In this document: piece by piece, positions 55,318 through 64,000 of the stretch
Numbering within the stretch: position 1 is the stretch's first letter
Layout of the letters: the number at the start of each line of letters is the position of its first letter
Assembly (NCBI RefSeq): GCF_013186535.1
Contig: NZ_JABMCZ010000001.1
Span: forward strand, 310,001 to 374,000
DNA: 64,000 bases
From: Nocardia terpenica
GTDB lineage: Bacteria; Actinomycetota; Actinomycetes; Mycobacteriales; Mycobacteriaceae
Reading direction: 5' to 3'
Notes under the pieces: generated by a model
What the model was told of the DNA's origin: nothing
The model's database searches: none
The model's input: the letters and a program-made list of their open reading frames with translations, nothing else
Position numbers and translations under genes: made by a program

Positions 55318-56010
55318 CTACCGATCGCTCGGGTTTAATGCGCGGAAGGCCAAGCCCGCGAGGGCTCCGCCGACCAGTTCGGCGATGACGTACAGGAGCG
55401 TGACAGGGCCGAAGAGGCCCATGGTCATGCCGCCCAGGACTACGGCGGGGTTGAATGCCGCGCCGGAGATGCCGCCGACGGCGATGGCGCCCGCGGCGAC
55501 GGTGCCGCCGATGGCCAAGCCGTAGAACGAGTTTCGGGGGTGGTCGGCGCTGGTGGCCACGTTCAGGACCACGTAGGCCAGGGCGAAGGTGAACGGCAAC
55601 TCCACCGTGAGCGCCCCGGCCAGCAGGTGGCCGGACGGGCTCAGCGAACGGTCCGCGGCCGGGCCGGTGACCGCGCGGACGATCAGCGCCGCGACCACGC
55701 CCGCCGCCAATTGGGCCACCCAGTAGCCGGTGGCGACGCTCGCCTCGATCCGGCCGCGGACCAGCGCGGCCATGGTCACGGCGGGGTTGTAGTGCCCGCC
55801 GGAGATGTGCCCGCCCGCGTAGATCATCACCGCGAGCGCCGCCCCGATGGCCAGCGGCGCGAGCGCGCTGCCGCTGTGTACCGCGGTGCCGACGGTGAAG
55901 ACCAGAAAGAACGTGCCGATCGCCTCGACGGCGAGCCTGCGGGCGAGCGCCCCGTCGATCGCGTGCAGGACGTGCTGCGCGGTCGCCGGGCTCCGGTCTG
56001 CGGCAGTCAT
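55318..56010 (-). CDS. Aquaporin/MIP-family channel
   Basis: A 230-residue channel with six hydrophobic segments and both NPA boxes: SGGHYNPAVTMAAL and SGAAFNPAVVLGG. It passes water or small neutral solutes. The start ATG 56010 is divergent from a TetR gene, with two similar operator-like sites between. The first site lies only 18 bases upstream of this start. Confidence 0.9.
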   Translation of the reverse strand: MTAADRSPATAQHVLHAIDGALARRLAVEAIGTFFLVFTVGTAVHSGSALAPLAIGAALAVMIYAGGHISGGHYNPAVTMAALVRGRIEASVATGYWVAQLAAGVVAALIVRAVTGPAADRSLSPSGHLLAGALTVELPFTFALAYVVLNVATSADHPRNSFYGLAIGGTVAAGAIAVGGISGAAFNPAVVLGGMTMGLFGPVTLLYVIAELVGGALAGLAFRALNPSDR

Positions 56011-56027
56011 AGCGCTTCCTCCATTTT

Positions 56028-56043
56028 CGAAACTAAGAGTTCA
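56028..56043. promoter_or_regulatory. Putative TetR operator site A
   Basis: CGAAACTAAGAGTTCA contains AACT/AGTT around a three-base centre. It matches site B (56119-56134) at 13 of 16 positions. It lies directly upstream of the aquaporin start. Confidence 0.55.
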
Positions 56044-56118
56044 GTTACTGCCAGGCTAGCGCGCTCGACGAACCGCGCGCCTGAGGAGAGTGTAAGAACT
56101 TCCGGTCGGCTATAATTA

Positions 56119-56134
56119 CGAAACTGATAGTGCA
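56119..56134. promoter_or_regulatory. Putative TetR operator site B, next to a TATAAT box
   Basis: CGAAACTGATAGTGCA repeats site A with three changes. A perfect TATAAT lies at 56111-56116, just before it, consistent with repression of the TetR gene by its own product. Confidence 0.55.
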
Positions 56135-56177
56135 ATTTTTGAATACCCCGACCGTTCCGAACCCAGGAGATCCGAGG

Positions 56178-56789
56178 ATGACCACCCCGGCGGCGCGGCG
56201 CGGCCGCCCCCGCAGCGAACGGGCCCGCGAGGCCACCCTGGACGCCACCATGACCCTGCTGCTCGAGCGGGGGCTCGCGGGCACCGGCATGGACGCGGTG
56301 GCCGCGGCCGCCGGGGTCAGCAAGGCGACCATCTATCGCTGGTGGCCGACCAAGGAGAGCCTGGCGATGGACGCGCTGTACCGGGAGTGGGCCGCCGTCC
56401 CGCCCGCCACGGATACCGGTGCGCTGCGCGAGGATCTGCGCGGCCTGCTGCTGCCGTGGGCGAACCTGGTGGCGCGCCGCCCGTACGGCCGCGTCTTCGT
56501 CGGCCTGCTGGCGGAGGTGCTGTCCGACCCGGACTTCGCGCTGGAGTACCGGAGCCGGTTCGTGGAGAACCGCCGCGAGGAGGGCAGGCTCATCCTGCAA
56601 CGCGCCATCGGCCGCGGCGAGGTGTCCCCCGACATCCGCATCGAGGTGGTGCTGGACCTGCTCTACGGCCCGATCTACCACCGCATGCTGCACGGGCACG
56701 CGGCGCTCGACGACCGCTTCGTGGGCGAGGTCATCGACACCGTGCTGGACGGAATTCGGCCCGCCGCGGTCAGGGACGAACGGCCGTGA
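56178..56789 (+). CDS. TetR-family transcriptional regulator
   Basis: A 203-residue TetR repressor. The helix-turn-helix region (about 15-60) includes TGMDAVAAAAGVSKATIYRWWPTKE. The C-terminal part has ALEYRSRFVENRREEGRLILQRAIGRGEV. ATG 56178 follows GGAGATCCGAGG. It is divergent from the aquaporin gene, which it likely controls together with itself through sites A and B. It overlaps the convergent methyltransferase gene by 20 bases. Confidence 0.9.
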   Translation: MTTPAARRGRPRSERAREATLDATMTLLLERGLAGTGMDAVAAAAGVSKATIYRWWPTKESLAMDALYREWAAVPPATDTGALREDLRGLLLPWANLVARRPYGRVFVGLLAEVLSDPDFALEYRSRFVENRREEGRLILQRAIGRGEVSPDIRIEVVLDLLYGPIYHRMLHGHAALDDRFVGEVIDTVLDGIRPAAVRDERP

Positions 56790-57654
56790 TCAGTCCCGCC
56801 AGCGAGCGCGGCGCCGTCGGCCCGGCGCCGGGTTCGGCGGACAGGCGGCCGTGCCGGGCGAGGTAGTCCAGCAGGGCGATGCGCTCGCTCGTCCAGCCGC
56901 GGGCGGCGAACCAGGTCGCCGCCTCGGTGTGAGTCTCGCTGTAGATCAACCGGATCCAGTCGCCGCCGCCGGATTCGGCCTCGGCCGCGGCGATCACCTC
57001 CGGCGGGGCCACGCCGCGCTCGTCGGCCGCGATCCGGCTGCCGGAGGCGCTGAGCGCGTCGACGGATTCGAACAGCCGGGCCCGGGAGTCGGTCGACAGG
57101 TACGGTAGCAGGCCCTCGATCAGCCAGGCGGTCCCGGCGCGCGGGTCGAAACCGCACTCGCGCAACGCGGGTGGCCACGCGCCGTCCGGGTCGACCGGCA
57201 CCTCGCGGCGCTCGGTCCGAGGTTTGTGTCCGGCGCCGGATATGGCCCGCTGCTTGAACTCCAGCACCGCGGGGCGGTCCACCTCGTAGACGACGGTGTC
57301 GTCGGGCCAGGACAGGCGGTAGGCGCGCGCGTCGAGGCCCGCCGCCACGATCACCACCTGGCGCAGCCCGGAATTCGTTGCGTCGCGGAGGTAGTGGTCG
57401 AAGTAGTGGATGCGGGCCGCCTGTAGTTCCTGGAAGAACACGCCGAAGTCGTTGTCGGTCAACGGATTGTCGGCCGCGGCGTGGTCGAGCAGCGCGGCCC
57501 ACTCGCCGCCCGCGGCGCGCAGGAAGATCTCCGCGAAGGGGTCGACCGCGAGCGGGTCGGGGCCCCGGGCGGCCATGGCGCGGGCGGCGGCGACCTGCAA
57601 ATCCAGGGACCCGACACCACATTCGGTGTTCCAGAAGTCGCCGTCGGGCCGCAT
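56770..57654 (-). CDS. Class I SAM-dependent methyltransferase (TIGR00027/LCM type)
   Basis: A 294-residue methyltransferase of the leucine-carboxyl-methyltransferase-like group abundant in mycobacteria and Nocardia. The SAM site is VVIVAAGLDARAYRL, with the acidic ribose-binding stretch VVYEVDRPAVLEFKQ. TAWLIEGLLPYLSTDSRARLFESV is the characteristic post-motif. The substrate is unknown. ATG 57654 is used; a TTG at 57663 is an alternative. Confidence 0.85.
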   Translation of the reverse strand: MRPDGDFWNTECGVGSLDLQVAAARAMAARGPDPLAVDPFAEIFLRAAGGEWAALLDHAAADNPLTDNDFGVFFQELQAARIHYFDHYLRDATNSGLRQVVIVAAGLDARAYRLSWPDDTVVYEVDRPAVLEFKQRAISGAGHKPRTERREVPVDPDGAWPPALRECGFDPRAGTAWLIEGLLPYLSTDSRARLFESVDALSASGSRIAADERGVAPPEVIAAAEAESGGGDWIRLIYSETHTEAATWFAARGWTSERIALLDYLARHGRLSAEPGAGPTAPRSLAGLITAVRP

Positions 57655-57693
57655 GATCGTCAAAGTTACTCGTCATCGATCATGATTGCGGGT

Positions 57694-58317
57694 ATGACGG
57701 ATGAGACCTGGGTGCTGTTCGACTACGGCGGCGTGATCAGCCGCGACCAACCCGACGCCGACCGCGCCGCGCTGGAGCGGGCGGCCGGGGTCGACCCGGA
57801 GGCGTTCTGGGCCGCGTACTGGAATCACCGCCGCCCCTTCGACGACGGCTCGTACACCACCGCCGACTACTGGCGGGCCATCGCCGCCGATCTCGAAACC
57901 CGCTGGGACCATGACCGGATCGAGCTGCTCGCCGATCTCGACGTGCGCAGCTGGCTGCACCTGGACGCCGGGACCACCGAGATCATCCGCGCGCTGGCCG
58001 CCCGCGACCGGCCGATGGCGCTGCTGTCCAACGCCCCGCGCACTATCGCCGCCGCCCTCGCGGACCTGCCGGAGCTGACACCGCTGCGGCAGCTGTACTT
58101 CAGCTGCGACCTCCGCCTCGCCAAACCGGACCCCGACATCTACCACCGGGTGCTGGACGGCCTCGGCGCCCCCGCCGAGCGGGTGGTCTTCATCGACGAC
58201 CGCCCGGAAAATCTCACGGCCGCAGCGACTGTGGGCATCCGCCCGATCCACTTCACCACCTCGGCCGACCTTGCCACCGACCTCGCCCGGGAACTGGACG
58301 ATTCCTCGGCGGCGTAG
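57694..58317 (+). CDS. HAD-superfamily hydrolase
   Basis: A 207-residue HAD hydrolase of the haloacid-dehalogenase/epoxide-hydrolase-like subgroup. Motif I reads VLFDYGGVISRD; here the second acidic position of the usual DxD is glycine, as in several members of this subgroup. Motif II is ALLSNAP, motif III is AKPDPDIYHRVL, and motif IV is VVFIDDRPENL. Its substrate is unknown. ATG 57694 is used; ATG 57682 is possible. Confidence 0.82.
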   Translation: MTDETWVLFDYGGVISRDQPDADRAALERAAGVDPEAFWAAYWNHRRPFDDGSYTTADYWRAIAADLETRWDHDRIELLADLDVRSWLHLDAGTTEIIRALAARDRPMALLSNAPRTIAAALADLPELTPLRQLYFSCDLRLAKPDPDIYHRVLDGLGAPAERVVFIDDRPENLTAAATVGIRPIHFTTSADLATDLARELDDSSAA

Positions 58318-58636
58318 CGGGGAAAATTTCCTGGCCAACGGCGAAATACTTCCATTCGGGAGAGCATTGCACAGGGCGATGCCGCGGGTACGCGGTGTCG
58401 CGGTTAACCGTGCCATCCTTTTCGGTCCGCCAATTGTTTTGCCCCACTGAATGTTTCGACCCGGCGGCGCGTCCCGGGTCGATCGGCGCGGGGTGAGAGT
58501 GGGCTGGGTTACGTCTCGCGGGGACGGCCTTGATGGACCGGGGCCCGCAGGCGTACCGTGACTCGGGTCGACACTTGTTGTCCGAAACTAATTGTTTATC
58601 GCTGCTGTTCCGCTCGTCGTGGTTGGAGAGGTCGTG
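58318..58636. promoter_or_regulatory. Intergenic region upstream of the carboxylic acid reductase
   Basis: These 319 bases contain no convincing gene. A ribosome site GGAGAGG lies at 58625-58631. I cannot pick out a promoter or operator. It is presumably where expression of the reductase is set. Confidence 0.35.
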
Positions 58637-61600
58637 ATGATGGTGGACGAACGTGTAGTAGAACGGATTGCCGAGCTGGAGGCGACCGACGCGCAGTACG
58701 CCGGGGCCCGTTCGGACAGAGCGGTCGCGGCCCGCGTCAACGATCCGGAGTTGCGGTTGCCGGAGGTTGTGCGCGCGGCCCTCGACGGCTATGCCGATCG
58801 ACCGGCGCTGGGAGCGCGCGCGGTGGAGGTGGTCGCCGAACCCGGGACCGGCCGCCGTGTCGCCCGGCTGACCAGGCGCCTGGAGACGGTGACCTACCGG
58901 GAACTGGGCGAGCGGATCGCCGCGGTCGCGGGCGGGCTGCGCCGTGACCCGGACGGGAATTCGCTGGTGAGCCCGGGGGATCGGGTCGTCATCCTGGGGT
59001 TCACCAGCATCGACTACACGGTGGTCGATCTGGCGCTGACGCAGCTGGGCGCGGTGTCGGTGCCGCTACAGGCCAGTTCGTCGGCGCAGCAGCTGCGCCC
59101 GATCGTGGTCGAGACCGAGCCGCGGGTGGCGGCGGCGAGCATCGATCACCTGCTCGACGCGGTGGAACTCGCGCTGACCGGATTCGCGCCCGCCCGGCTG
59201 GTGGTCTTCGACTACCTGCCCGAGGTGGATGCGCAGCGCGAGCTGTTCGATACCGCCGCCGAGCGGCTGGCGGGCAGTGGCGTGGTGCTGGAATCGCTTG
59301 CGGCCGTGGCCGATCGCGGCGCGGGCGGGTTCACCCCCGAACCCCCGGTCACGGACGATCCGCTGTCGTTGCTGATCTACACCTCCGGTAGCACCGGCGC
59401 GCCGAAGGGCGCCATGTACCCCGAGAGCCTGGCGATCCGGCTGTGGCGCGGCGGTTTCGGGCTGGAGGACGAGGACCGCGCGCCGGGCGCGTGGATCACC
59501 CTGAACTTCATGCCGATGAGCCACGTGATGGGCCGGGCCACCGTGTTCGGCACGCTGGGCCGCGGCGGCATCGCGTATTTCGGTGGCTCGAGCGATATGT
59601 CGACCTTCCTCGAGGATCTGGCGCTGATCCGGCCGACGCAGTTGCAGTTCGTGCCGCGCGTGTGGGAGCTGCTGTTCCAGGAGTATCAGCGGGCGCTGGA
59701 CCGGTACACCCCGGACGAGGCGCTGACCGTCCTGCGGCGGGACGTGCTGGGCGGCCGCGCGCTCGCGGGCCTGACCGGGTCGGCGCCGATCTCGGCCGAG
59801 GTGTACGAATTCGCCGATCGGCTGCTGGGCACCCACGTGATCGAGCTCTACGGTTCCACGGAGGCCGGTGGCATCTTCGTCGACGGCCGGGTGCTGCGCC
59901 CGCCGGTACGCGACTACAAGCTCGCCGACGTCCCCGACCTCGGCTACTACAGCACCGATCGGCCGTACCCGCGCGGCGAGCTGCTGCTGCTCACCGAGAC
60001 CCTGTTCCCCGGCTATTTCCGGCGGCCCGAGGTCACCGCGGAGGTGATCGACGAGCAGGGCTACTACCACACCGGCGATGTCGTCGCCGAGGTCGCGCCC
60101 GACGAACTGCGGTATCTGGATCGCCGTAACAACGTGCTCAAGCTGTCGCAGGGCGAGTTCGTGACGGTGTCGAAGCTGGAGGCGGCCTTCGCCGCGAGCC
60201 CGGTGATCGAGCAGATCTATGTCTACGGCAACAGCTCCCGGCCGTATCTGCTGGCGGTCGTGGTGCCGACCGAGAAGGCGCTGGCCGGGGACGAGGCGGC
60301 GGTGAAATCCCGTGTGACCGAAGGGCTTCGGGCCATCGCGGCAGAGGTGGGCTTGCAGTCCTACGAGGTGCCGCGCGACTTCCTGATCGAGACAACGCCT
60401 TTCACGGTGGAGAACGGCCTGCTGACCGGCATTCGCAAGCTGGCGCGGCCGAAGCTCAAGCAGCACTACGGCGAACGCCTCGAGCAGCTGTATCACGACC
60501 TGGCGCAGGGGCAGGCCGCCGAGCTGCGCGCGCTGCACGAGGGCGCGGCCGACCGGCCCACCCTGGAGACCGTCACCCGGGCGGCGGCGGCGCTGCTGGG
60601 GGTCGCGGTCGCCGATGTCGCGGCGGATGCGCGCTTCACCGATCTGGGCGGAGATTCGTTGTCCGCCTTGACCTTCGGCAATACCCTGAACTCCATTTTC
60701 GAGGTGGAGGTGCCGGTCGGTGTGATCGTCGGCCCGGCCACCGATCTGCGGGCGCTCGCGGAGTACATCGAGCACGAGTCCGCGACCCGCGGCGCGCGCC
60801 CCACCTTCGCGAGCGTGCACGGGGCCACCGCGACCGAGGTGCGCGCGAGCGATCTCACCCTGGACCGGTTCATCGATCCGGCGGTACTGGCCGCCGCGCC
60901 CTCGCTGCCCCGGGCGACCGGTCCGGTGCGCACCGTATTGCTCACCGGCGCAACGGGTTTCCTCGGCCGGTATCTCGCGCTGGAGTGGCTGGAGCGGGTC
61001 GCCCAGCAGGACGGCACCGTGATCTGCCTGGTCCGCGCGACCGACGACGCGGCGGCGCGCGAACGCCTGGACCGCGTGTTCGACAGCGGCGATCCCGCGC
61101 TGTGGGAGCGCTACCGGGGGCTGGCGCAACGGCATCTGCGGGTGCTGGCCGGTGACAAGGGCAGCGCGAATCTCGGCCTGGACGAGCAGACCTGGCGGGA
61201 ACTGGCCGATACCGTCGACCTGATCGTGGATCCCGCGGCGCTGGTCAATCACGTGCTGCCCTACAGCGAACTGTTCGGCCCCAATGTGATCGGCACCGCG
61301 GAGCTGATCCGGCTGGCGCTCACCGGCCGTATCAAGTCCTACGACTACATCTCCACCGTGGGCGTCGGCGACCAGATCGAACCGGCGGCGTTCACCGAGG
61401 ACGCCGATGTGCGGGCGATCAGCGCCGTCCGGCGGATCGACGACAGCTACGCCAACGGGTACGGCAACAGCAAGTGGGCCGGGGAGGTGCTGCTGCGCGA
61501 GGCGCACGATCTGGTCGGGCTGCCGGTGGCGGTGTTCCGCTGCGACATGATCCTGGCCGACGGCGTCTCGATCGGGCAGCTGAACCTGCCGGACATGTTC

Positions 61601-62113
61601 ACCCGGCTCATGCTCAGCCTGGTCGCCACCGGTATCGCGCCGGAGTCGTTCTACGAACTCGACGCCGACGGCCACCGGCAGCGGGCGCACTACGACGGCC
61701 TGCCGGTGGACTTCATCGCCGCCGCGGTCGCCGAACTCGGTGTGGGCGAAGGGTTCTCGACCTATCACGTGATGAACCCGCACGACGACGGGATCGGGCT
61801 GGACCAGTACGTGGACTGGCTGGTCGAGGCGGGCTACCGGATCGACCGCATCGCCGACTACCGGTCCTGGCTGGAGCAGTTCGAGACGAAACTGCGCGCG
61901 CTGCCCGAACGGCAGCGCAAGGCATCGCTGCTGCCGCTACTGCACAACTACCAGCATCCGACGCCGCCGCTCAACGGTGCGATCGCCGTGACCGATCGCT
62001 TCCGCGCCGCCGTGCAGGAGGCGAAGATCGGGCCCGACAAAGACATTCCGCACGTCGGCCCGGCCGTGGTCGTCGGATATGTCACGAACCTGGAGCATCT
62101 GGGACTGCTCTGA
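58637..62113 (+). CDS. car: Carboxylic acid reductase (A-PCP-R)
   Basis: A 1158-residue carboxylic acid reductase that reduces aryl or alkyl acids to aldehydes with ATP and NADPH. The adenylation domain has LLIYTSGSTGAPKGAMYPES and NVLKLSQGEFVTVSKLE. The carrier serine is Ser674 in FTDLGGDSLSAL. The reductase has LLTGATGFLGRYLALEWLERV near 771 and Tyr942/Lys946 in NGYGNSKWAGEVLL. Long stretches match my memory of the Nocardia iowensis enzyme, including length. It needs a phosphopantetheinyl transferase that is not in this window. ATG 58637 is chosen behind GGAGAGG; ATG 58640 is equivalent. The 3' end overlaps a convergent gene by 32 bases. Confidence 0.95.
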   Translation: MMVDERVVERIAELEATDAQYAGARSDRAVAARVNDPELRLPEVVRAALDGYADRPALGARAVEVVAEPGTGRRVARLTRRLETVTYRELGERIAAVAGGLRRDPDGNSLVSPGDRVVILGFTSIDYTVVDLALTQLGAVSVPLQASSSAQQLRPIVVETEPRVAAASIDHLLDAVELALTGFAPARLVVFDYLPEVDAQRELFDTAAERLAGSGVVLESLAAVADRGAGGFTPEPPVTDDPLSLLIYTSGSTGAPKGAMYPESLAIRLWRGGFGLEDEDRAPGAWITLNFMPMSHVMGRATVFGTLGRGGIAYFGGSSDMSTFLEDLALIRPTQLQFVPRVWELLFQEYQRALDRYTPDEALTVLRRDVLGGRALAGLTGSAPISAEVYEFADRLLGTHVIELYGSTEAGGIFVDGRVLRPPVRDYKLADVPDLGYYSTDRPYPRGELLLLTETLFPGYFRRPEVTAEVIDEQGYYHTGDVVAEVAPDELRYLDRRNNVLKLSQGEFVTVSKLEAAFAASPVIEQIYVYGNSSRPYLLAVVVPTEKALAGDEAAVKSRVTEGLRAIAAEVGLQSYEVPRDFLIETTPFTVENGLLTGIRKLARPKLKQHYGERLEQLYHDLAQGQAAELRALHEGAADRPTLETVTRAAAALLGVAVADVAADARFTDLGGDSLSALTFGNTLNSIFEVEVPVGVIVGPATDLRALAEYIEHESATRGARPTFASVHGATATEVRASDLTLDRFIDPAVLAAAPSLPRATGPVRTVLLTGATGFLGRYLALEWLERVAQQDGTVICLVRATDDAAARERLDRVFDSGDPALWERYRGLAQRHLRVLAGDKGSANLGLDEQTWRELADTVDLIVDPAALVNHVLPYSELFGPNVIGTAELIRLALTGRIKSYDYISTVGVGDQIEPAAFTEDADVRAISAVRRIDDSYANGYGNSKWAGEVLLREAHDLVGLPVAVFRCDMILADGVSIGQLNLPDMFTRLMLSLVATGIAPESFYELDADGHRQRAHYDGLPVDFIAAAVAELGVGEGFSTYHVMNPHDDGIGLDQYVDWLVEAGYRIDRIADYRSWLEQFETKLRALPERQRKASLLPLLHNYQHPTPPLNGAIAVTDRFRAAVQEAKIGPDKDIPHVGPAVVVGYVTNLEHLGLL

Positions 62114-62675
62114 TATCCGCGGCAGGCTCCGCGGCGAGGGCGGCGAGGGCGGCGAGGTCGGCGCGCAGCTGCGCCACCTCGGCGGCCACCTCGTCGCGGA
62201 GCTGTTCGCGTTCGGTGAGGCTGGCGCGCAGGCTCTCGATGGTGTCGTTCATGGTGGTGAGCTTGCGGTCGGCTCCGTCCAGGCGCCATTCCAGGACCGC
62301 GCGGCGGTCCACGTCGTGGCTGGCATTCTTCACCCACGCCACCACGTATTCCAGCCATTCGGGCTGTTTGGGCATGGGCTCGGCGTCGTCCCAGCCGCGG
62401 CGCAGCGCGGGTTTGCCCGACAGCACCCGCTCGTCCTCGGTGGGCGTATTCATCTGCACGAGATTGAGCTTCCCGGCGCTGGTCACCACGGCGGTGAGGC
62501 GGTAGCGTCCGGCGAGGTGCATCCGCAGTTCCGCGGTGCCGCGCCCGTCGGCGTCCATCGCGCCGAGCCACGGACCGTCCGCGGCGCTGATGATCGACTC
62601 CAGCACGCCGAGCTGCCCGATCCCGCGCCGCAGCCGCGTCGCCCGTTTACGCAGGTCTTCCGTGGTCGCGGTCAT
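62082..62675 (-). CDS. Coiled-coil protein of unknown function
   Basis: A 197-residue protein. The N-terminal 130 residues are mixed (LGVLESIISAADGPWLGAMDADGRGTAELRMHLAGRYRL in pieces), and the last 60 form a likely coiled coil (SLRASLTEREQLRDEVAAEVAQLRADLAAL). I do not recognise the family. ATG 62675 is chosen; GTG 62690 is possible. It is convergent with the carboxylic acid reductase, overlapping its end by 32 bases, and divergent from kynureninase. Confidence 0.6.
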   Translation of the reverse strand: MTATTEDLRKRATRLRRGIGQLGVLESIISAADGPWLGAMDADGRGTAELRMHLAGRYRLTAVVTSAGKLNLVQMNTPTEDERVLSGKPALRRGWDDAEPMPKQPEWLEYVVAWVKNASHDVDRRAVLEWRLDGADRKLTTMNDTIESLRASLTEREQLRDEVAAEVAQLRADLAALAALAAEPAADIRAVPDAPGS

Positions 62676-62726
62676 CTGGTCCCAATGCACGCCCCCGACT
62701 GTAACGACATTTTCGGAAGGAAGCCG

Positions 62727-63950
62727 ATGACGACCTCCCTGGCGGACGCGCGTCGCCTCGACGACGAGGACCCGCTGCGCGGCTTCCGCGACCGGTTCGT
62801 CCCGCCGACCGATCCCGGCCTGGTCGCCTATCTCGACGGCAACTCTCTCGGGCGGCCGCCGAAAGCCACCGTGCGGCGGCTGCATTCGCTGGTCACCGAG
62901 GAGTGGGGGAGCCGGTTGATCCGGTCGTGGTCGGAGCGGTGGATGACGCTGCCCGAACAGATCGGCGACCGGCTCGCGGCCGCCACGCTGGGCGCGGCGC
63001 CCGGTCAGGTGGTGATCGCCGACTCCACCAGCGTGTGCCTGTACAAGCTGCTGCGCGGCGCGCTGGCGCTGCGGCCCGGCCGCACCGAGATCGTGACCGA
63101 TCGGCACAACTTCCCCACCGACAGCTACATCGTGCAGGGCGTCGCCGCCGAACTCGGCCTGACCGTGCGCTGGATCGACTCCGATCCCGACGCGGGCGTG
63201 ACGGCCGCGGAGTTGGCGGCGCAGCTGAGCGAGAACACCGCGGTGGTCACGCTCTCGCACATCGCATATCGCTCGGCGTGGATCGCCGACCTGCCTGCGC
63301 TCACCGCGCTCGCGCACCGGCACGGCGCGCTGGTGGTGTGGGACCTGTGCCACAGCGTGGGCTGTGTGCCGCTCGAATTGGATTCCTGGGGAGTCGATTT
63401 CGCGGTCGGCTGCACCTACAAGTATCTGAACGCGGGCCCCGGCGCACCGGCCTTCGGCTATGTGCGCGCCGAGCATCACGAGGACTTCCGCCAACCCGTG
63501 TGGGGGTGGATGGGCGGCGACGATCCGTTCGCCATGCGGCACGAGTACCGGCCCGCCTCGGGGGTGCGCCGGCTGCTGTCCGGCACGCCGCCGATCACCG
63601 CCATGATCGGCGTGGACGAGGGCGTGAGGCTGGTGGCCGAGGCCGGTATCGAGCGCATTCGCGCCAAGGCCGTCGCCCTCACCGAGACGGTGGTCGCGCT
63701 GGCCGACGAACGGCTTGCGCCGCACGGCATTCGGGTGGCCTCGCCGCGCGATCCCGCCCGCCGGGGCGGGCACGTCACCCTCGCCCATCCCGAGGCCGCC
63801 GCGCTCGCCCCGCGCCTCATCGATGCGGGCGTCGTCATCGATTTCCGGCCGCCGGACGGCATCCGGGTCGGATTGTCCCCGCTCACCACGGGATTCGCCG
63901 AGATGTGGGAGGCGATGGACGTGGTCGCCCAGCTCGCGGGGCGCGGCTAG
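62727..63950 (+). CDS. kynU: Kynureninase
   Basis: A 407-residue PLP enzyme that cleaves kynurenine or 3-hydroxykynurenine to (hydroxy)anthranilate and alanine. VAYLDGNSLGRPPKATV, TDRHNFPTDSYIVQG and WDLCHSVGCVPLEL are kynureninase hallmarks. The cofactor lysine is Lys232 in GCTYKYLNAGPGAPAF. Length fits the family. ATG 62727 has GGAAGG upstream. No other kynurenine-pathway genes are visible in the window. Confidence 0.93.
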   Translation: MTTSLADARRLDDEDPLRGFRDRFVPPTDPGLVAYLDGNSLGRPPKATVRRLHSLVTEEWGSRLIRSWSERWMTLPEQIGDRLAAATLGAAPGQVVIADSTSVCLYKLLRGALALRPGRTEIVTDRHNFPTDSYIVQGVAAELGLTVRWIDSDPDAGVTAAELAAQLSENTAVVTLSHIAYRSAWIADLPALTALAHRHGALVVWDLCHSVGCVPLELDSWGVDFAVGCTYKYLNAGPGAPAFGYVRAEHHEDFRQPVWGWMGGDDPFAMRHEYRPASGVRRLLSGTPPITAMIGVDEGVRLVAEAGIERIRAKAVALTETVVALADERLAPHGIRVASPRDPARRGGHVTLAHPEAAALAPRLIDAGVVIDFRPPDGIRVGLSPLTTGFAEMWEAMDVVAQLAGRG

Positions 63951-63982
63951 CCGATTTGGGCGCGGGCGCCCGACCTCATTAC

Positions 63983-64000
63983 TATCTACGTACGGAGATA
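63983..64000. promoter_or_regulatory. Near-perfect 18-base palindrome at the right edge
   Basis: TATCTACGTACGGAGATA is symmetric at eight of nine base pairs. It is the last sequence in the window, 32 bases after the kynU stop. It looks like an operator for a dimeric repressor, probably for a gene just beyond the edge. Confidence 0.5.

Overview
The window is high-GC actinomycete DNA and most resembles Nocardia. The evidence is a carboxylic acid reductase that looks throughout like the Nocardia enzyme, a helix-turn-helix/DUF397 pair, DUF475, DUF885 and DUF4232 proteins, GTG starts and GGAGG-type ribosome sites. The genus call is an inference from gene content. No rRNA, tRNA, insertion sequence, prophage or CRISPR array was recognised.

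Layout. 1-7375: a PucR-type regulator (cut by the left edge), divergent from a GABA/putrescine catabolic set (aminobutyraldehyde-type dehydrogenase, APC permease, gabT, gabD). 7425-16013: mixed housekeeping genes (Uma2 nuclease, DinB-like protein, two GNATs, DUF885 zinc peptidase, secreted transglycosylase, DUF475 membrane protein, alkaline phosphatase lipoprotein) ending with a TetR regulator. 16579-45363: a large, tightly packed, co-directional biosynthetic operon. 45373-57663: MsrA, hydrolase, oxidoreductase, two helix-turn-helix regulators with DUF397, secreted papain-like proteases, a TerD protein, an aquaporin with a TetR regulator, and a methyltransferase. 57694-63950: HAD hydrolase, carboxylic acid reductase, a coiled-coil protein and kynureninase.

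The operon encodes a hybrid lipopeptide-polyketide assembly line: fatty acyl-AMP ligase, PKS (ACP-KS-AT-carrier), NRPS (C-PCP-C-A-PCP), PKS (KS-AT-ACP), and NRPS (C-A-methyltransferase-PCP-reductase). A BtrH-like transferase, an FkbH-like glyceryl-loading enzyme with its own ACP, a MaoC-SDR fusion and an ABC exporter follow. Read colinearly, a fatty acyl starter is extended by C2 units and at least one amino acid, then joined to a probably N-methylated threonine and released as an aldehyde. The PKS modules lack reducing domains, so the MaoC-SDR protein may act in trans. One NRPS module has no adenylation domain. I do not recognise this combination as a known pathway.

The most unusual signal is a family of short hairpin repeats. 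The arms are TCCCGGC and GCCGGGA around a nine-base loop CAAAAGCAT, and the outermost base pairs covary between copies. I found 14 full copies in both orientations, often followed by tandem partial copies of the right half. Intergenic copies tend to sit a few bases after stop codons. Four copies lie in frame inside three consecutive megasynthase genes: in an interdomain linker where an adenylation domain is missing, before an ACP, and in a loop within an adenylation domain. The element has no stop codon in any of six frames and is usually 27 nt long, so it is compatible with coding sequence.
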